Assembly: GCA_902783615.1 (NCBI GenBank)
Contig: CACZRQ010000086.1
Span: 1 to 5,663, forward strand
DNA length: 5,663 nucleotides
Source: an uncultured Bacteroidales bacterium
GTDB taxonomy: Bacteria > Bacteroidota > Bacteroidia > Bacteroidales > Bacteroidaceae
Reading direction: 5' to 3'
In this document: one piece after another, positions 5,522 through 5,663 of the stretch
How positions within the stretch are numbered: position 1 is the first letter of the stretch
Layout: every line of letters begins with the position of its first letter
Program-made: the position numbers and the translations under genes
The notes under the pieces: generated by a model
Databases searched by the model: none
What the model saw: the letters and a program-made list of their open reading frames with translations, nothing else
Told to the model about the DNA's origin: nothing

Positions 5522-5663
5522 TTACTCCTTCTTGGCTGTGGTACACTCATTCACTAAATAAGCGATACTCACGTAGGGGATGCCTGTGTTCGTTTCCAAA
5601 CCAATCTCACACGTCCGACTGTTGGAATAGCCCACTTCGATGTGATGTTCCTCAATTTGCGGA
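5522..5663 (-). CDS. C-terminal end of an unidentified protein (partial)
   Basis: A minus-strand frame stays open from the window edge for 46 codons and ends in TAA at 5522-5524. The sequence includes EEHHIEVGYSNSRTCEIGLE and a charged tail, TTAKKE. I do not recognise the family. Its reality is supported by the open frame, ordinary codon choice, and a stop that lies right beside the bidirectional terminator. The start and most of the gene lie beyond the window, so no function is proposed. Confidence 0.55.
   Translation of the reverse strand, partial: PQIEEHHIEVGYSNSRTCEIGLETNTGIPYVSIAYLVNECTTAKKE

Overview
The window looks like a chromosomal segment from a Bacteroidales bacterium, most likely a Prevotella-type organism. 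The phylum assignment rests on two divergent promoters that match the Bacteroidota consensus (TTTG or TTG, about 20 nt, then TAnnTTTG), mostly SD-less AT-rich leaders, and Bacteroidales-like protein sequences. The genus is only an impression from protein and repeat style.

Left end (1-192): a complete tRNA-Thr(UGU) on the + strand, followed by an almost perfect 65-nt palindrome (75-139), two smaller hairpins, and a second 16-nt copy of the tRNA 3' end (179-194) that runs into the stop codon of the next gene.

Minus-strand block (193-2439): reading with transcription, a small ZapB-like coiled-coil protein, the division factor ZapA, a short spacer able to form a stem-loop plus U-tract, then RNase Y (membrane anchor, coiled coil, KH, HD). 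A well-formed promoter at 2460-2490 starts the block. It couples Z-ring-associated factors with the membrane endoribonuclease that initiates mRNA decay.

Plus-strand block (2641-5343): lutA-lutB-lutC, coding for the iron-sulfur L-lactate oxidation complex that converts lactate to pyruvate. The genes overlap or nearly touch and are driven by a promoter at 2560-2590. That promoter shows that the longest reading frame for lutA starts too far upstream.

Right end (5344-5663): a convergent spacer with a cluster of short GC-rich hairpin repeats (a direct pair 75 bp apart plus an inverted partial copy) whose last part forms a likely bidirectional terminator. Then comes the last 46 codons of an unidentified minus-strand gene that leaves the window.

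The coding content is ordinary core metabolism and housekeeping. I see no defence system, CRISPR array or large mobile element. The unusual material lies between genes: the duplicated tRNA end with palindromes, the zapA-rny stem-loop, and the hairpin repeat cluster.
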